The notes: generated by a model not told the origin, from the letters alone. 64,000 nt of DNA from Rugalucina vietnamica (GCA_964017185.1 OZ024880.1:38158329-38222328), one strand, 5' to 3'. Counted from the stretch's first letter, positions 13,501 to 22,848 are shown. Translations and numbers: made by a program.

Positions 13501-16500
13501 CTAATTCTGACACACCACAGTGTAAGCAACCATTTTCTTTCCGATGGCGGAGCACTGTTGCGGAGTGGTAGAGAGTCAGACCCACATGGAGGATAGGTTG
13601 GGGTACTTTGAACAAGATTCAATAACTCCCCATAGGCTGGTAAATATCCAAGAAGAATGGGCTGTGTCCCTACAGGACAGAAACTTTGTTGCCCTAGACA
13701 TCAAACAAGAATGCAAACAAACAAGTTAGAGTAGACTCATGTCAGATTTTCTGTAAGGAAAAATGAATGAAATAGCCATATTTTGGGGGGAAACATGTTG
13801 GTGTTGTGGTAGGGTACAGGACTTGGGAGCGAGAGGTCCTGGGTTCAAGACCTACCTCCATGGTGAAGTGTCCTTGAGCAAGACAGTAAGCTTCCCACAG
13901 TACTTACTGGTAGATAGGCAGGAAGCAGTGGGTCCAACACAAGATGACCAAAAAGTGATTGACTGGGACGTTCAGCCATAACCAAGCCAAACCAAACCTT
14001 ACAGGCTGGGAGGGTATAATGATAAAATTGATATATTTAGTATCTTAATGTTTTGTTAATTTTTTTTCTAGGAGCAGGCAACTGATACAGCTTCTAGTCC
14101 ACTCTACCACTGGAAGAAACGATCAACAAACATCTATCTAAACAAGTAAGAGCTTTTATGAAATAAGAAATTTATGGCAAGACAGTTTTGAAAATTCTAT
14201 GACTTGTTAAAATTACAGAGTTAAAAATGAGACAGTGCTGATATAGAATTAAAATGTCTGTGAAAACTTTCTGTTAATTAAATGTATCAAAGCCATGATT
14301 AAATTAAAAAATGAAAGTAAAAATAAGGTACATAATGGACCACAATTATTGAGAGTAAAAAGTTCAAATTATGTTTTGACCTTTCTTGGTATGCGAGGTG
14401 GACTAAATGTGCAAGACAGCCTGCAAATCTATTTAATCTGATCAGTGCCTTTATTATTCTCTACAAAAGAAGCATCAGTCATCTAGTTGCTGTGTACAGA
14501 TTACTAGTGCTCTCATCGTCTGAGCAGGTCATTTACCTGGTTTCAAACAAGACATTTTCTCAACATGAGGTTTGCTTGCCTTTGCAGGACCCTGAAGAAG
14601 TACCACAAGCGTACAGATGGCAAGAAGTCGGCACAGTCCATGTATCGCAAAACAGGAGACAATGAAAACAAGAATGAGTGGACCTGTGTGTCATGTGACC
14701 TGACATTTGATAATGCCAGTGTTCTCAATCTGCACACCCTCACACATGCTGCGGAGAATGTGGGACAGACGGACATGCCCAACTTCTTGACGCAAGCTGC
14801 AGAGAATGTCCTTCAGGATGAAATTAGGAAATTGACACTTCAGATAGGGACTGAGACATTTGGAGGTCCAAATCTAGGTCAAGGTCAAGATGGCCTCGGT
14901 TTGGGAACATCTCAGGAGACACACACGCTGGCCTGTCCCGTCTGCTCTGCACAGTTCACACAGATGTTGGCTCTTGTAGAACACGCTGCCGAGCATGGTA
15001 TTGCAAAAAAGCAGCCAAACTACCACCGTCCGTTCAAGTGCGATAAATGTTGGAAAGCTTTTACAACCCAGGAACGCCTCACCGCCCATTTTCTGTGTCA
15101 TGGTCCAGACGAGAATAAACAGTTTCCTTGTATGATCTGTGGCAAGAGATTCCTGAACAATTCTGCACGATCATGTCATCTCAAAACACATAGCTTACAT
15201 AAGTATTATGAATGCCCATTGTGTCGGATGGGATTTGATCATGCAGCAGCCATGCGGGAGCACAGTCAAGTCCATTTGAGCCCAGAGGGCTTGTTCAACT
15301 GTCCAAAGTGTGACAAAAAATTCTCTGAGTTCCTCGTATTGAAAAAACACATCCGCGGTTTTCATAACAGTGGACATTTTCAGTGTGATGTCTGTGAGAA
15401 AGTCTTCCCACGTGAGGACAAACTGCGTCTGCACAAGTTGAGTCACTCTTCAGTTCGGGAGTTTATGTGTGAGACCTGTGGCAGGCAGTTCAAACGTAAA
15501 GACAAGCTGAAGGATCACATCAAACGTCTGCATTCCGTGGAACGTCAGGTCAGAGACCTTGAGAGGTCACTGAAACCTCCACGTATCAAGTTCATACCGA
15601 AGGTGTCACCGACAGACTATCAAAGATTTATATATAAATGTCACTTGTGCTTGCTTGGATTTAAAAGGCGTGGAATGTTAGTGAATCATTTAGCAAACAA
15701 ACATCCAGGTGTTAAGATAGATTCTGTGCCAGAACTTAATCTCCCGATTCTGAAAACTCAGCGAGATTATTACTGTAAATACTGTGATAAAGTGTACAAG
15801 TCCAGCTCCAAACGTAAAGCTCATATTTTAAAGAACCACCCGGGAGCTGAACTGCCCCTGAGTGCTAGGAAGAAAATCCCTCCGGAAGAGACACTTGAGA
15901 ATGGGGACAACCCGACTTACTCCCAGACTGTCGGGAGTATCACGACTATGCCACACAACTGTGAGCATTGCCACAAGCAGTATGCCAGCAAGGCCAAGTT
16001 GATGCAACATCAGAGGAGAAAACATGTCGGTCTGGTTCCCCCAGCCCCAGAGAGGATTAAACGTGACAAGATTGACCTCAGTCAGTTGCAGCAGACGCAT
16101 GAAGCCACGGCTAATGTTATCCATGTTGTTGAAGCGTACAACACTGATGGTCAGGCAACAGAAGTTGCAGCAGGAGCTGATCTTCTCACACAGGCCATGA
16201 GCGAACTGACCCAGACTATACAGGAGTATAGACAGAATACCCCGGGGGCACCCGAACTCTACCAAGTCTCGGCACGACTGGCTGGTGGTCCCCCAACAAT
16301 GGTACAGATTCAGACTGGTAATGGCAGCCCGGGTTCTACCATAGAACTGACCTCTTTGTCTCAAGCCTTGTCCCAGTTCTCCCCAGGTCAAAGCCATATC
16401 CAGGTTGCGGTGTCGGGCACTGGGCAGCAGATCCAGATCCCAATAGTAACCCAGGCATTGCAGCAGTTCTCCCCGGGGCTCGGGCCCATACAGGTCTCAG

Positions 16501-16691
16501 TGGCGGGCAGTGGTCAGCCTATACAGATAGTTCCCAAACCAGACCCGGGGGCTACCGACCAGGCAGAGGGGGTCGAGTCCACGCCAGAGGGTGCAGGGGC
16601 AGTCACCACACAGGCTGTGAGCTATCAACCACTGAACCTGGTGTCTGGAACGTACATACCTAAGACATGGACTAATTATACATATAAATGA
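1394..16691 (+). CDS. PRDM10: PRDM10 orthologue, gene span (8 visible exons, N-terminus outside window)
   Basis: Spliced model 1394-1534, 2800-2912, 3415-3591, 4783-4855, 12718-12783, 13247-13413, 14072-14145, 14588-16691. All junctions are AG/GT and all phases agree, giving 970 codons plus stop after a 2-nt partial codon. Order of parts: a Cys/His-rich motif before the PR domain, the PR/SET domain, an isolated C2H2 finger, a basic linker, eleven more C2H2 fingers and a Q/T/G-rich tail. Known of the family: PRDM10 is a nuclear, sequence-specific transcription regulator whose PR domain is usually regarded as lacking strong methyltransferase activity. The assignment rests on the PR-domain core NWMMFVR...EQNLV.YQYG and on near-identical stretches between fingers such as KRKAHILKNHPGAELP. 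The last visible upstream exon starts in phase, so at least one more 5' exon exists outside the window. Its introns are full of MITEs and duplicated exon edges. Confidence 0.9.
1572..2150 (+). repeat. Tandem copies of PRDM10 exon 3' end plus splice donor
   Basis: The last ~79 bp of the exon at 1394-1534 plus GTAAGT recur at about 1572-1656, 1659-1740 and 1744-1825, and more diverged at 2077-2150. Donor-like GTAAGT sites lie at 1651, 1735 and 2145; copy four reads GTAATT. The copies are not coding: two read TCATGAGCA where the exon reads TCACGAGCA, creating a stop, and one has a 1-bp deletion. The first three donors are spaced 116 and 84 bp, so using a later donor would also break the frame. 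The flank after the fifth copy resembles the flank after the real exon, as if the array had expanded inside an originally duplicated block. Confidence 0.85.
1862..2037. mobile_element. Hairpin MITE (CAGATTAATGCAACATCAC ends)
   Basis: The inverted terminal arms CAGATTAATGCAACATCAC (left) and GTGATGTTGCATCAATCTG (right) enclose a second inverted pair, TTGCAACAACCAAC / GTTGGTTGTTGCCAA. The element is ~176 bp with no coding capacity. It separates the fourth and fifth copies of the PRDM10 exon-edge repeat, so it inserted into that array after amplification. Confidence 0.6.
2461..2597. mobile_element. Short palindromic MITE (CACAGGCGCTTGAAG ends)
   Basis: A 137-bp segment with ~19-bp inverted ends ACAGGCGCTTGAAGTTAT and ATAACTTCAAGCGCCTGT. 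The interior is also partly palindromic (AGTGTCTACATAGCAATAC against GTATTGCTGCGTAGACGCT). It is non-coding and lies in a PRDM10 intron. Confidence 0.6.
2623..2788 (+). mobile_element. GAGCC MITE abutting a PRDM10 acceptor
   Basis: A shortened copy that lost most of the central hairpin (GAGCGAACACAAAGGCTGC remains). Its right end (GGTTTTCTGATGTGGCGGCT) stops 11 bp before the acceptor of exon 2800-2912. Confidence 0.75.
2800..2912 (+). CDS. PRDM10: PRDM10 exon: start of the PR/SET domain
   Basis: The acceptor is TTATTTCAG and the donor is GTATGT. It enters with 2 nt and leaves in phase 0. It encodes LGVFAKRPISKFTQFGPF, the opening GVF.KR.I.K.TQFGP of the PRDM10 PR domain, and ends in NSGMPIM. 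A GAGCC-type MITE ends only ~12 bp before the exon, so the branch-point and pyrimidine region of this acceptor lies largely within transposon sequence. Confidence 0.85.
3177..3392. mobile_element. MITE with GGCCCAGTTGTTCAAA-type ends
   Basis: Inverted ends GGCCCAGTTGTTTAAAA and TTTTGAACAACTGGACC enclose A/T-rich sequence. A second copy with the same interior lies at 36520-36755. It ends 22 bp upstream of the PRDM10 exon at 3415. No ORF. Confidence 0.7.
3415..3591 (+). CDS. PRDM10: PRDM10 exon: PR/SET domain core
   Basis: Phase-0 exon of 59 codons between CTCTAG and GTATTA. It carries the family-diagnostic core NWMMFVRNATNFAEQNLVMY, then QYGQEIYFSV and a GELK ending. Canonical SET-domain catalytic NH..P-type residues are not seen, in keeping with the divergent PR subfamily. 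A partial second copy of the 3' half follows 58 bp downstream. Confidence 0.92.
3649..3730 (+). pseudogene. Partial pseudo-exon copy of the PRDM10 PR-domain exon
   Basis: The segment repeats the 3' half of the exon at 3415-3591. It contains GTCATGTATCAGTATGGTC, GAGAT.TA.TTCTCGGTTA and CCAATAGAACTT, ending in the same GAGGTATTAT.G junction as the real donor. It lacks the middle of the source (a gap between ACCAACT and GTCATG) and the last codons before the donor. There is no good acceptor in front of it, so it is a dead fragment. Confidence 0.8.
3834..4067 (+). mobile_element. GAGCC MITE, near-complete reference copy
   Basis: 234 bp. The ends are GAGCCGCCTCATGGGAAAAC and the inverse ...CCCACGAGGCGGCTC. 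The central perfect palindrome is GCTTCGCGGTAACCGCGAAGC flanked by CTGATCAG arms. The flanks on both sides are ATAT, consistent with a 4-bp target duplication. Confidence 0.85.
4127..4361 (+). mobile_element. GAGCC MITE
   Basis: Opposite internal orientation to the copy at 3834 (long arm first). Flanked by CAAT on both sides. Confidence 0.8.
4519..4752 (+). mobile_element. GAGCC MITE upstream of a PRDM10 acceptor
   Basis: The left end is intact (GAGCCGCGACGCGAGAAAAC) and the right end mutated (ACGCTGCT). Flanks are TTAAAT and TAAAT. It ends ~31 bp before exon 4783-4855. Confidence 0.8.
4783..4855 (+). CDS. PRDM10: PRDM10 exon: end of the PR/SET domain
   Basis: It opens with VWYANHYADRHN, matching the VWYA..YA ending of the PRDM10 PR domain. 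The acceptor is TTGCCTTCAG and the donor is GTAAGT. It leaves 1 nt (A), which combines with the next exon's TT to give Ile. A GAGCC MITE ends ~31 bp upstream. A 7.9-kb intron follows. Confidence 0.88.
6945..7185 (+). mobile_element. tRNA-derived SINE, sense copy
   Basis: A degenerate tRNA-like head with the B-box-like GGTTCAAGCCC (about 7009) is followed by the body AAGCCAAGTTCTGCTTGCGG and GGTGGTTTTTCTCGGGG. It ends near GGGATGTAACACCGAAT. The A box is poorly preserved. Confidence 0.65.
7490..8340 (+). repeat. Minisatellite, 55-bp units
   Basis: CACTAGCGCTGG recurs at 7701, 7756, 7811 and 7866, an exact 55-bp period. Units read GGATCTACCAGCCTCGTCTC...CTAGCAGCACGCACTAGCG. A second subtype with CACTAGCCGCTGGATC and CTAGATCACCAACAGC fills 7920-8270. 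The short open frames across it are by-products of the repeat. Confidence 0.85.
8341..10581. other. No gene seen; intronic A/T-rich sequence
   Basis: This is the rest of the 5.1-kb interior of the composite repeat. It holds short motifs such as a GTAAGTAAGTAAGTAA run near 9549, an AAACAAACAAACAAA run near 10155, and a possible SINE remnant near 9440-9530. No exon of PRDM10 or other coding signal was found. Confidence 0.4.
12718..12783 (+). CDS. PRDM10: PRDM10 exon: first half of the post-PR zinc finger
   Basis: The acceptor is ATATTTCAG and the donor is GTAAGT. Entry is 2 nt and exit 1 nt. It encodes LEETEFKFHCFECSKKFRTA, the Cys pair of a C2H2 finger; the His pair lies on the next exon (LQKHLFEHD). 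PRDM10 has a single finger in this place between the PR domain and the main finger block. Confidence 0.88.
   Translation, partial: FWRRQSSSSIVLNVPRSSEQL
13078..13246 (+). repeat. Duplicated acceptor side of the PRDM10 finger exon
   Basis: The 61 bp spanning TATGTCACCTTGATGTCATT, the TTTATAG acceptor and the first ~29 bp of the exon occurs at 13137-13197 and again as the functional copy at 13216-13276, a 78-bp period. A poorer third copy (CTAGAAGCATCTTTTAGAGC) starts near 13084. The upstream acceptor (AG at 13167-13168) is intact. Using it would add exactly 26 stop-free codons in frame, duplicating the HLFEHD zinc-ligand segment. Confidence 0.85.
13247..13413 (+). CDS. PRDM10: PRDM10 exon: His pair of the finger and basic linker
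   Basis: It starts CT CTC CAG, completing an Ala codon with the G from 12783. It encodes LQKHLFEHDEETGSSK followed by a Lys/Arg-rich stretch ending RKKYLAARKLK. It leaves in phase 0 at GTATTA. A duplicate upstream acceptor 78 bp away makes the exact start less certain. I chose the downstream one because it gives the C2H2 finger its normal spacing without extra residues. Confidence 0.82.
13790..13998 (+). mobile_element. Second SINE-like repeat with tRNA-like head
   Basis: GTTGTGGTAGGGTACAGGAC resembles an A-box region and GGTTCAAGACC (about 13842) resembles a B box. Then come a unique body and the line GTGATTGACTGGGACGTTCA, ending in AACCAAGCCAAACCAAACC. Another repeat on the minus strand (41505-41672) shares the TTGACTGGGAC part and similar head order, so both may belong to one SINE superfamily. 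Confidence 0.5.
14072..14145 (+). CDS. PRDM10: PRDM10 exon: short linker
   Basis: It lies between TTTTCTAG and GTAAGAG and encodes EQATDTASSPLYHWKKRSTN and IYLN. It exits with 2 nt (AA), which join the G at 14588 to give Lys. Both phases fit, and the basic composition continues into the next exon (KTLKKYHKRTDGKK). Confidence 0.8.
14588..16691 (+). CDS. PRDM10: PRDM10 terminal exon: zinc-finger block and tail
   Basis: A 2.1-kb coding exon of 700 codons ending in TGA at 16689-16691. The open frame extends to an ATG at 14565, but that part precedes the TTTGCAG acceptor and is intronic. It encodes eleven C2H2 fingers, starting at WTCVSC, LACPVC, FKCDKC, FPCMIC, YECPLC, FNCPKC, FQCDVC, FMCETC, YKCHLC, YYCKYC and HNCEHC. 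The last three include a long DYYCKYCDKVYKSSSKRKAH block strongly conserved in PRDM10. The C-terminal third is rich in Gln, Thr and Gly, contains DLLTQAMSELTQTIQEY (also found in vertebrate PRDM10), and carries two internal copies of the motif LSQFSPGQSHIQVAVSGTGQ / LQQFSPGLGPIQVSVAGSGQ. That internal duplication may be lineage-specific. Confidence 0.95.
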
Positions 16692-17975
16692 ATTAATGCA
16701 ATATAAAATAATTGCTGTTGAGAAAAAGAATTGTGTTTTGACTTTATTCATAATATTTCATATTCGGAACACAGTAAGTGGTTCTGTTACACAATTTTGT
16801 TGAAATTTCTTTGCTTTTGTTATCTTACTTTTCACATCTTCATTTTTTCTTAACATTGACTCATACTTGTAAGTGTGCTATCCTGACTACATGTACCAAT
16901 GGCTGTATTTTGTTGATATAAATATTTTTTCAAAGGGCGATCTTTGCCAATACTTATATTCCTGAAATACCTGTAATCATTTGTTCAAGTATGCTCAGAT
17001 AAAGCATGCATTTTAATTGGGGAATCATATTAAAATTTTCATAATACTTTTGTGAATGTCACAGAGCTCCATGTTATTCTGTAACATGACTGATTCTGAC
17101 CAAAAGATCATAAAACTTTTTTCATGCTCAATTCAGTGGAGTCTACAAACAATTGTTGGCATTTTAGCATTTACTAGCAGGAAAAATGCCAACAGAACAG
17201 ATAAATGACAGGCTTATGTGCTCTAAACTGGAATTTTTATTATTTCACACTATTTTAGCGTTTATGGGTAGATTTATTTTTGTAGCTGAGTTGAGCATGA
17301 ACAAAGTTTTATAATCATGAAGTCTGATTGGTTTTTGTGTACATTAGAACATTATTTCATTATACAGGTATCATTTTTATGCAAAATAAAACTGCTTTTT
17401 CTACAGACCATAGTATTTTAGTCTGATGTCATGATAAAATCAGCTTGACAATTTCATTTTCATGTTCATTACGAAGACTTAACCATGCAATAAATAGATA
17501 TTTTTTAGCTTTAAAAGTTGAAAAATTTCATCTGAAAAATTTTGATATTTTTCTTATTTTTGCTCTAAACAAAGATTGTGGGTACCCACGATATATGTTT
17601 TGGAGCAAAAAGAAGAAAAATAGGTATACCCCTGCATAACCCAGTTTTGCTATATCAAAGTGGGGTTTACACAAACATGTTTTCCTGATGTGTTATGAGT
17701 GTTTGCTTTCCAAGATTATTTTGTGCTTTGTTGTAGTTAAGCTGAAAACTTGGGCCTGTTTTTCTATATATTTTCTGGTTAACAGATTCTGTTTAACATT
17801 TTTTCTTGCAATGCCTTTCAATAAAATGACATATCTGAAGAGAATTAAAAACGAAAGAAATTAAATTAAAATTCAAACGTTTCTAAGATAAGGGCAACAA
17901 TTTTGGTTAAAAGAGCGATTACGCCTACATAAAATTAAGCTGTATAGGAAGTATATTGTATACGTTATACTTTAT
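16692..17975 (+). other. PRDM10 3' flank; possible poly(A) signals
   Basis: No other gene is visible. AATAAA occurs at 17385-17390 and 17820-17825, so the 3' UTR could be 0.7-1.1 kb. Between 17126 and 17295 lies a small element with inverted ends TTCATGCTCAATTCAG and GCTGAGTTGAGCATGAA; similar end sequences occur near 4898 and 12335, flanking the composite intron repeat. Confidence 0.4.
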
Positions 17976-18757
17976 TAGCTCGCCTGTACGAAAGTACAGG
18001 AAGAGCTATTGCAGTCACCCCGGCGTCGGCGTCGGCGTTGCTCAAATGTTAAAGTTTTTGGTTAAAGTTTTTAGAAGTCTATATCTCTTGAAGTTGTAGA
18101 TGGATCAAGTTGATACTTTGCATGTTGGTAGATATTGGTCTAAAGTTTTATGCTGTAACATGACGACCCACCTGGGTGACCTTGAGGTCAAGGTCACGGA
18201 CTTAGAAATTTTGTGTTAAAGTTTTTGGTTAAAGTTTTTAGAAGTCTATATCTCTTGAACATGTTGATGGATTAAGTTGATACTTTGCATGTTGGTAGAT
18301 ATTGGTCTGAAGTTTTATGCGGTACCATCACGACCCACCTGGGTGACCTTGAGGTCAAGGTCACAGACTTCAAAATTTTGTGTTAAAGTTTTTGGTTAAA
18401 GTTTTTAGAAGTCTATATCTCTTGAACATGTTGATGGATAAAGTTGATACTTTGCATGTTGGTAGATATTGGTCTGAAGTTTTATGCGGTACCATCACGA
18501 CCCACCTTGGTGACCTTGAGGTCAAGGTCACGGACTTAAAAATTTTGTGTTTAAGTTTTTGGTTAAAGTTTCTTTTGAACATGTTGATGGATCAAGTTCA
18601 TACTTTGCATGTTGGTAGATATTGGTCTGAAGTTTTATGCTGTACCATCACGACCCACCTGAGTGACCTTGAGATCAATGTCATGGGTCATAGATTTTAA
18701 TAGATTTAGTGGCAAAGCACAAGTCAGGCGAGCTACGCTGTCCTGCGACAGCTCTTA
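17976..18757 (+). mobile_element. Tandem-core element, AGCTCGCCTGTAC family
   Basis: The left end AGCTCGCCTGTACGAAAGTA folds with GTACAGGAAGAGCT. It is followed by CGGCGTCGGCGTCGG, then about four ~167-bp units beginning GTTAAAGTTTTTGGTTAAAG, each with TGACCTTGAGGTCAAGGTCA. The right end CAGGCGAGCTACGCTGTCC mirrors the left end. There is no coding capacity; the ORFs inside are repeat translations. Confidence 0.75.
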
Positions 18758-18927
18758 CTGTATATAAGTTTTACTAATTTTGGGAGGTTTTGTATGAGAA
18801 AGTAATGTTAAGAAAGAATTCAACTTTTATTTTGATTGACAATTTTGAAAAATATATAGCAGGAGGATGGTGAAACCAGAAAATAAATAATAATATTAAT
18901 AATAGTAATCATAAAAACGGAACAAAA

Positions 18928-18953
18928 CAAAAAAAAAAAAAAAAAAAAAAAAA
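18928..18953. repeat. Poly(A) run
   Basis: An uninterrupted run of about two dozen A residues next to AAAACGGAACAAAACA. It could be the tail of an old retroposon, but no body was recognised. Confidence 0.6.
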
Positions 18954-18987
18954 CACCTTGTCATGATATTCAGGAAAGCATAAATTA

Positions 18988-20305
18988 CGAGGGATGTTCT
19001 TTAATTCTTGTCATTTGCTTGATTACTTTTCCCGTGGACTAACTGCGAGAAAGTTGTTTGTATGTGGTGAAAGCACAATCTTTTCTGATCAGATTGGTAT
19101 CAAAATTGTTGCTCTCTGACGCACGAGCCTATAGTAATCGCATTTTAAAACAGTGCATAGTAATGATACTGCGTTATTTTCCAATTAATTTACAATATGT
19201 AATTTCGATCACAAGTATAGAAAATGCTATAACATTTTGCAAAACTAAATATAGGCCCACTTCCATTTTACAAATAAATTTGCTATTCATGTGAGCATCA
19301 GCAAACACTTTTGTAGAATGTTTTCACATTTACTGGATGGAATTATTGGCCCTGCTTTGTGACGTCATAATAATTTGAATGTACGCCATTTCAAATCACT
19401 GCACAGGCTACGCAATTCAATATTTTCATAATTTTCAAATCAGATTGTCTAGTTAATATATCAAATTTATTGTTATCTTAATTTTGTCTAAAATGGTCTT
19501 TATGGATATTCGCTGTAAATTGCTGAACTTGCAATTTAACTTTTACGACAGGTTTAAGGTAAAGCAGGCGCCTAGTTTCTAGGGGAGCTGTTCGTCTCTA
19601 TCGTAATAAAATTCCAATCAAATTTGTTGATTGAAAATGTCTACCAAAACGCTTCTTAAACATATCAAGTAAAACGATTTTGGGACGTTGTAGTGGAATG
19701 AGCACATGATTTTTTGTTGTATGGACGCCTCTTTCAAATAAATTTTGTGTTATTTTTCAAAATGTTACAACTCATAAATCAAGGTTTTAGAGGATGAACA
19801 ATCCAAAACTTTTATAAATGGAATTAGCAAAGGTCTGGTACAAATCAGCATTAAAAGTTTTGGATTAGCCATAACTTGAAATGGAATTATGAGGCTCTGA
19901 AACCTCCATACCGCGCTTCTTTCAACTTAATAATTCATAACAAACAGGTGTAGTGCTATGTTACAGTTCTCGTAAAAATTGCAATTTCTGTTTTAGGAAA
20001 ATAACTTTTTGCCAATGTGTTAGCAAGGTAATGAAGACTCCGCAAGTATAAAATCATTCTTCTAACCCTTCTTATTCAAACATTATTCTGCCTTTTGTGA
20101 CTGGCTGAAGTCCATGTTTGTAGTGTCATAGAGGTGCCCCTCTTCAGAGACTCAGTTTGCCATGATTAATTGTATCATCTTAAAATAGTTGGGTGATTTC
20201 AATATCACAAAGAACCACTCTTCAACTGGCAAGTAATTTTCTTCTGGTATAAATGATGGTTTAGGAGAAAATGAGTCAATGACAAGAATTAAAGAACATC
20301 CCTCG
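18988..20305. mobile_element. Mariner-sized element with ~30-bp inverted ends and TA flanks
   Basis: The left end CGAGGGATGTTCTTTAATTC continues as TTGTCATT. The right end is its inverse, ending GAACATCCCTCG. Both sides are flanked by TA. The 1.3-kb length and the end pattern resemble Tc1/mariner elements. I could not recognise an intact transposase on either strand, so this is a decayed or non-autonomous copy. Confidence 0.7.
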
Positions 20306-20486
20306 TATTTATGTGATATTCTGTCATTCGCCATTTATGATCTGATTTTCATAAAATACAGGCTGTGCAATGCTTTAAAATAAAATATGTTGTACTTCAT
20401 TAATATCACCAGGCTGTGAAAAATTATAAATTTTGAATTAAAAAAAAGATCAATAACCTTTTTATTTCCAAATGTTCATTATTACA

Positions 20487-20644
20487 TGACCCACGACAAA
20501 AGAAAACCGGTCTTTGGGATTTCAGACCAGGTTCGACATTCTGTGCAGTCACAAAAGAGAGCTAGAAGCTTGAAATTTCATATTTAACAAGAAGAGGGGT
20601 TGTACTATCTGTGTAGAAAGCAGGGTTTCCTTTTGATCCAGCTC
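20487..20644 (+). mobile_element. GAGCC MITE, decayed copy
   Basis: The first arm is recognisable (GACAAAAGAAAACCGGTC, TAGAAGCTTGAAATTTC, TGTACTATCTGTGTAG). The central hairpin is lost. Confidence 0.65.
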
Positions 20645-20655
20645 ATCTGATATTT

Positions 20656-21929
20656 GAGCCGGGTCATGAGAAAACCAGGTTTTTATACCCCGCCACTTCA
20701 AAAAGTGCGGGGTATTATGTTATACCCTCCGCAAAAAATTTGCGCTCGAGTGTCCGTCCGTCCGTCCGCGCGTCCGTCCGTCCGTCAGCGCTTCGTTTCC
20801 GTGCTCTAACTTGAGCATTTATTGACCATTTTACTTCAAACTTTGTATAGGAGTTTATATCAGGAAGGAATGGTTTGGGATTGAAAATGGGCAAATTTTG
20901 TCAAATAAGTACAGAGTTATAGCCCTTGATTTACTTTAAAATTTCGTTTCCGTGCTCTGTCTTGAGCATTTATTGACCAATTTTCTTCAAACTTTGTATA
21001 GGAGTTCATATTAAGAAGGAGTGGTTTGGGATTATAGATGGGTAAATTTCGTCAAATAAGTACAGAGTTATGGCCCTTGATTTACGTTAAAATTTCGTTT
21101 CCGGGCTCTATCTTGAGCATTTATTGACCAATTTTCTTCAAACTTTGTATAGGAGCTAATATTAGGAAGGAGTGGTTTTGGATTGAAGATGGGTAAATTT
21201 TGTTGAATACTTACAGAGTTATGGCCCTTGACTTATATTAAAATTTCGTTTCCGGCCTATATCTTGGGCATTTATAGACCAATTTTCTTCAGACTTTGTA
21301 TAGGAGTTTATATTAGGAAGGAGTGGTTTGGGATTGAAGATGGGAAAATTTGGTCAAATAAGTACAGAGTTATGGCCCTTGATTTACGTTAAAATTTCAT
21401 TTTCGGGCTCTATCTGGAGCATTTATTGACCAATTTTCCTCAAATTTTGTATAGGAGTTCATATCAGGAAAGGAGTGGTTTGGGATTGAAGATGGGTAAT
21501 TTTCGTCAAATACAGAGTAATGGCCCTTGATTTATGTTACAGTATTGTTTCTATGCGCTATCTTGAGCATCTGTAGACCAATTTACTTCAAACTTTGTTA
21601 AGGAGTTCATATCTGGAAGATGTGGTTTGGTATTGTAGATTGATGTCGTCAAGATATTATGTGCATTTGTACTAAATTAAATTTGCGTGGCGGGGTATCA
21701 TGCATGCCTGCAGCGCTTTTATTTCCTGTGGGAAAACAGGTGCAGATCAGCTATGCAGTGTGCAGTAACTGCACAGCTGATCAGCGCCTTTGTTTTCACT
21801 ACACAGATAGTACAATTCCTCCTATACTTATACCCAAAACTTCCAAGATTTTAGCTTCTATGACTGCAGGCCAGTTTGTGTTAGACCTGATCAGAAACCC
21901 AGAAGACCGGTTTTCTCACGTCACGGCTC
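20656..21929 (+). mobile_element. GAGCC MITE interrupted by a tandem-core element
   Basis: The left MITE end (GAGCCGGGTCATGAGAAAAC) is at 20656 and the matching right half, ending CACGGCTC, at 21929. ATTT flanks both sides. The MITE is split at ~20687 by the 20687-21698 element, which dates that element as the younger insertion. Confidence 0.8.
20687..21698 (+). mobile_element. Tandem-core element, TATACCCCGCC family
   Basis: The terminal hairpin TATACCCCGCCACTTC / GTGCGGGGTAT is followed by a GTCCGTCCGTCC microsatellite, then about six ~150-bp units beginning AAAATTTCGTTTCCG (near 20939, 21090, 21241 and 21391). The right end GCGTGGCGGGGTAT is the inverse of the left end. No coding. Confidence 0.8.
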
Positions 21930-22005
21930 ATTTAAGAAAATGTATTACATGCAAACAACACATTTTGCCTAGGCTGCTCTATGAAAGTTAATGTATTGAC
22001 AAAAT

Positions 22006-22240
22006 GAGCCGCATCTTGAGAAAACCGGATTTTTGCCTATGCGAAAACAAAGGCGCAGATCAGCTTCGCGGTAACCACGAAGCTGATCAGCACCTTTGTT
22101 TTCGCTACACGGATAGTACATTTCCTCTTCCTCTTATATCCGAAATTTCAAGCTTCTAGCCCGCTTCTGTGACTGTACAGGTCAGTTTGTGTCAGACCTG
22201 GTCAGAAATCCCGAAGCCCGGTTTTCTCGCGTCGTGGCTC
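22006..22240 (+). mobile_element. GAGCC MITE, full-length
   Basis: 235 bp, with AAAT on both flanks. The central palindrome reads GCTTCGCGGTAACCACGAAGC with one mismatch. Confidence 0.85.
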
Positions 22241-22599
22241 AAATAATTTAAGGGCTATGTTGTTAATGTGCTATTAGAAATAAAAGTTCTACTTGCTTTG
22301 GTTTTTTTCTATTCTATTTCTTCCAATTCAATGTAATTTTTATTTGGTTTCTAAAGACAGTGTTGCTTCAAAAGCATGTTGTGACATCTCTATGTTTGAT
22401 AAATACTGTATAAAACACAAACAGCCTAAATAGAAGACTTAAAATGAGCGTAATTGCTCATTCTTCATTATCGAGTAACCAGTTTTGATACAAAATGTGA
22501 CAGCACCTGAGTATGCAATGAGTCACATCAAAAAGTCGACCTCTTGTAACCCAACATGCATACATCTTTACCTCCAGGTGGCCATTCACATCACAATTT

Positions 22600-22838
22600 G
22601 AGCTATGACCTGAGAAAACAGGTCTTCAGGGTTTTTGACCTGGTCCGACACAAACCAGCCTGTACACTCACAGAAAAAGGCTAGAAGCTTGAAGTTTCGG
22701 ATTAAGGAAGAAAAGGGATTGTGCGTACTATCCGTATAGCGAAAACAAAGGCACTGATCAGCTGTGCAGTTAGTGCACAGTTGATCTGCGCCTTTGTTTT
22801 TGCATAGGCAAAAATCTGGTTTTCTCACAATGCAGCTC
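22600..22838 (+). mobile_element. GAGCC MITE, diverged
   Basis: Ends GAGCTATGACCTGAGAAAAC and TCTCACAATGCAGCTC. The hairpin variant GCTGTGCAGTTAGTGCACAG replaces the GC-rich palindrome, defining a second central subtype also seen at 30111 and 44401. Confidence 0.75.
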
Positions 22839-22848
22839 ATGTATTTTT

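Noticed and set aside
13544-13729. 61-codon ORF with GGTAGAGAGTCAGACCC-like head
   Set aside because: It resembles a tRNA-derived repeat (AAACAAACAAG tail) but the B box is not clear, so it was not listed as a SINE.
14565-14587. ATG start of the long zinc-finger ORF
   Set aside because: It lies upstream of a TTTGCAG acceptor, and the preceding exon joins in phase at 14588; this stretch is intron.
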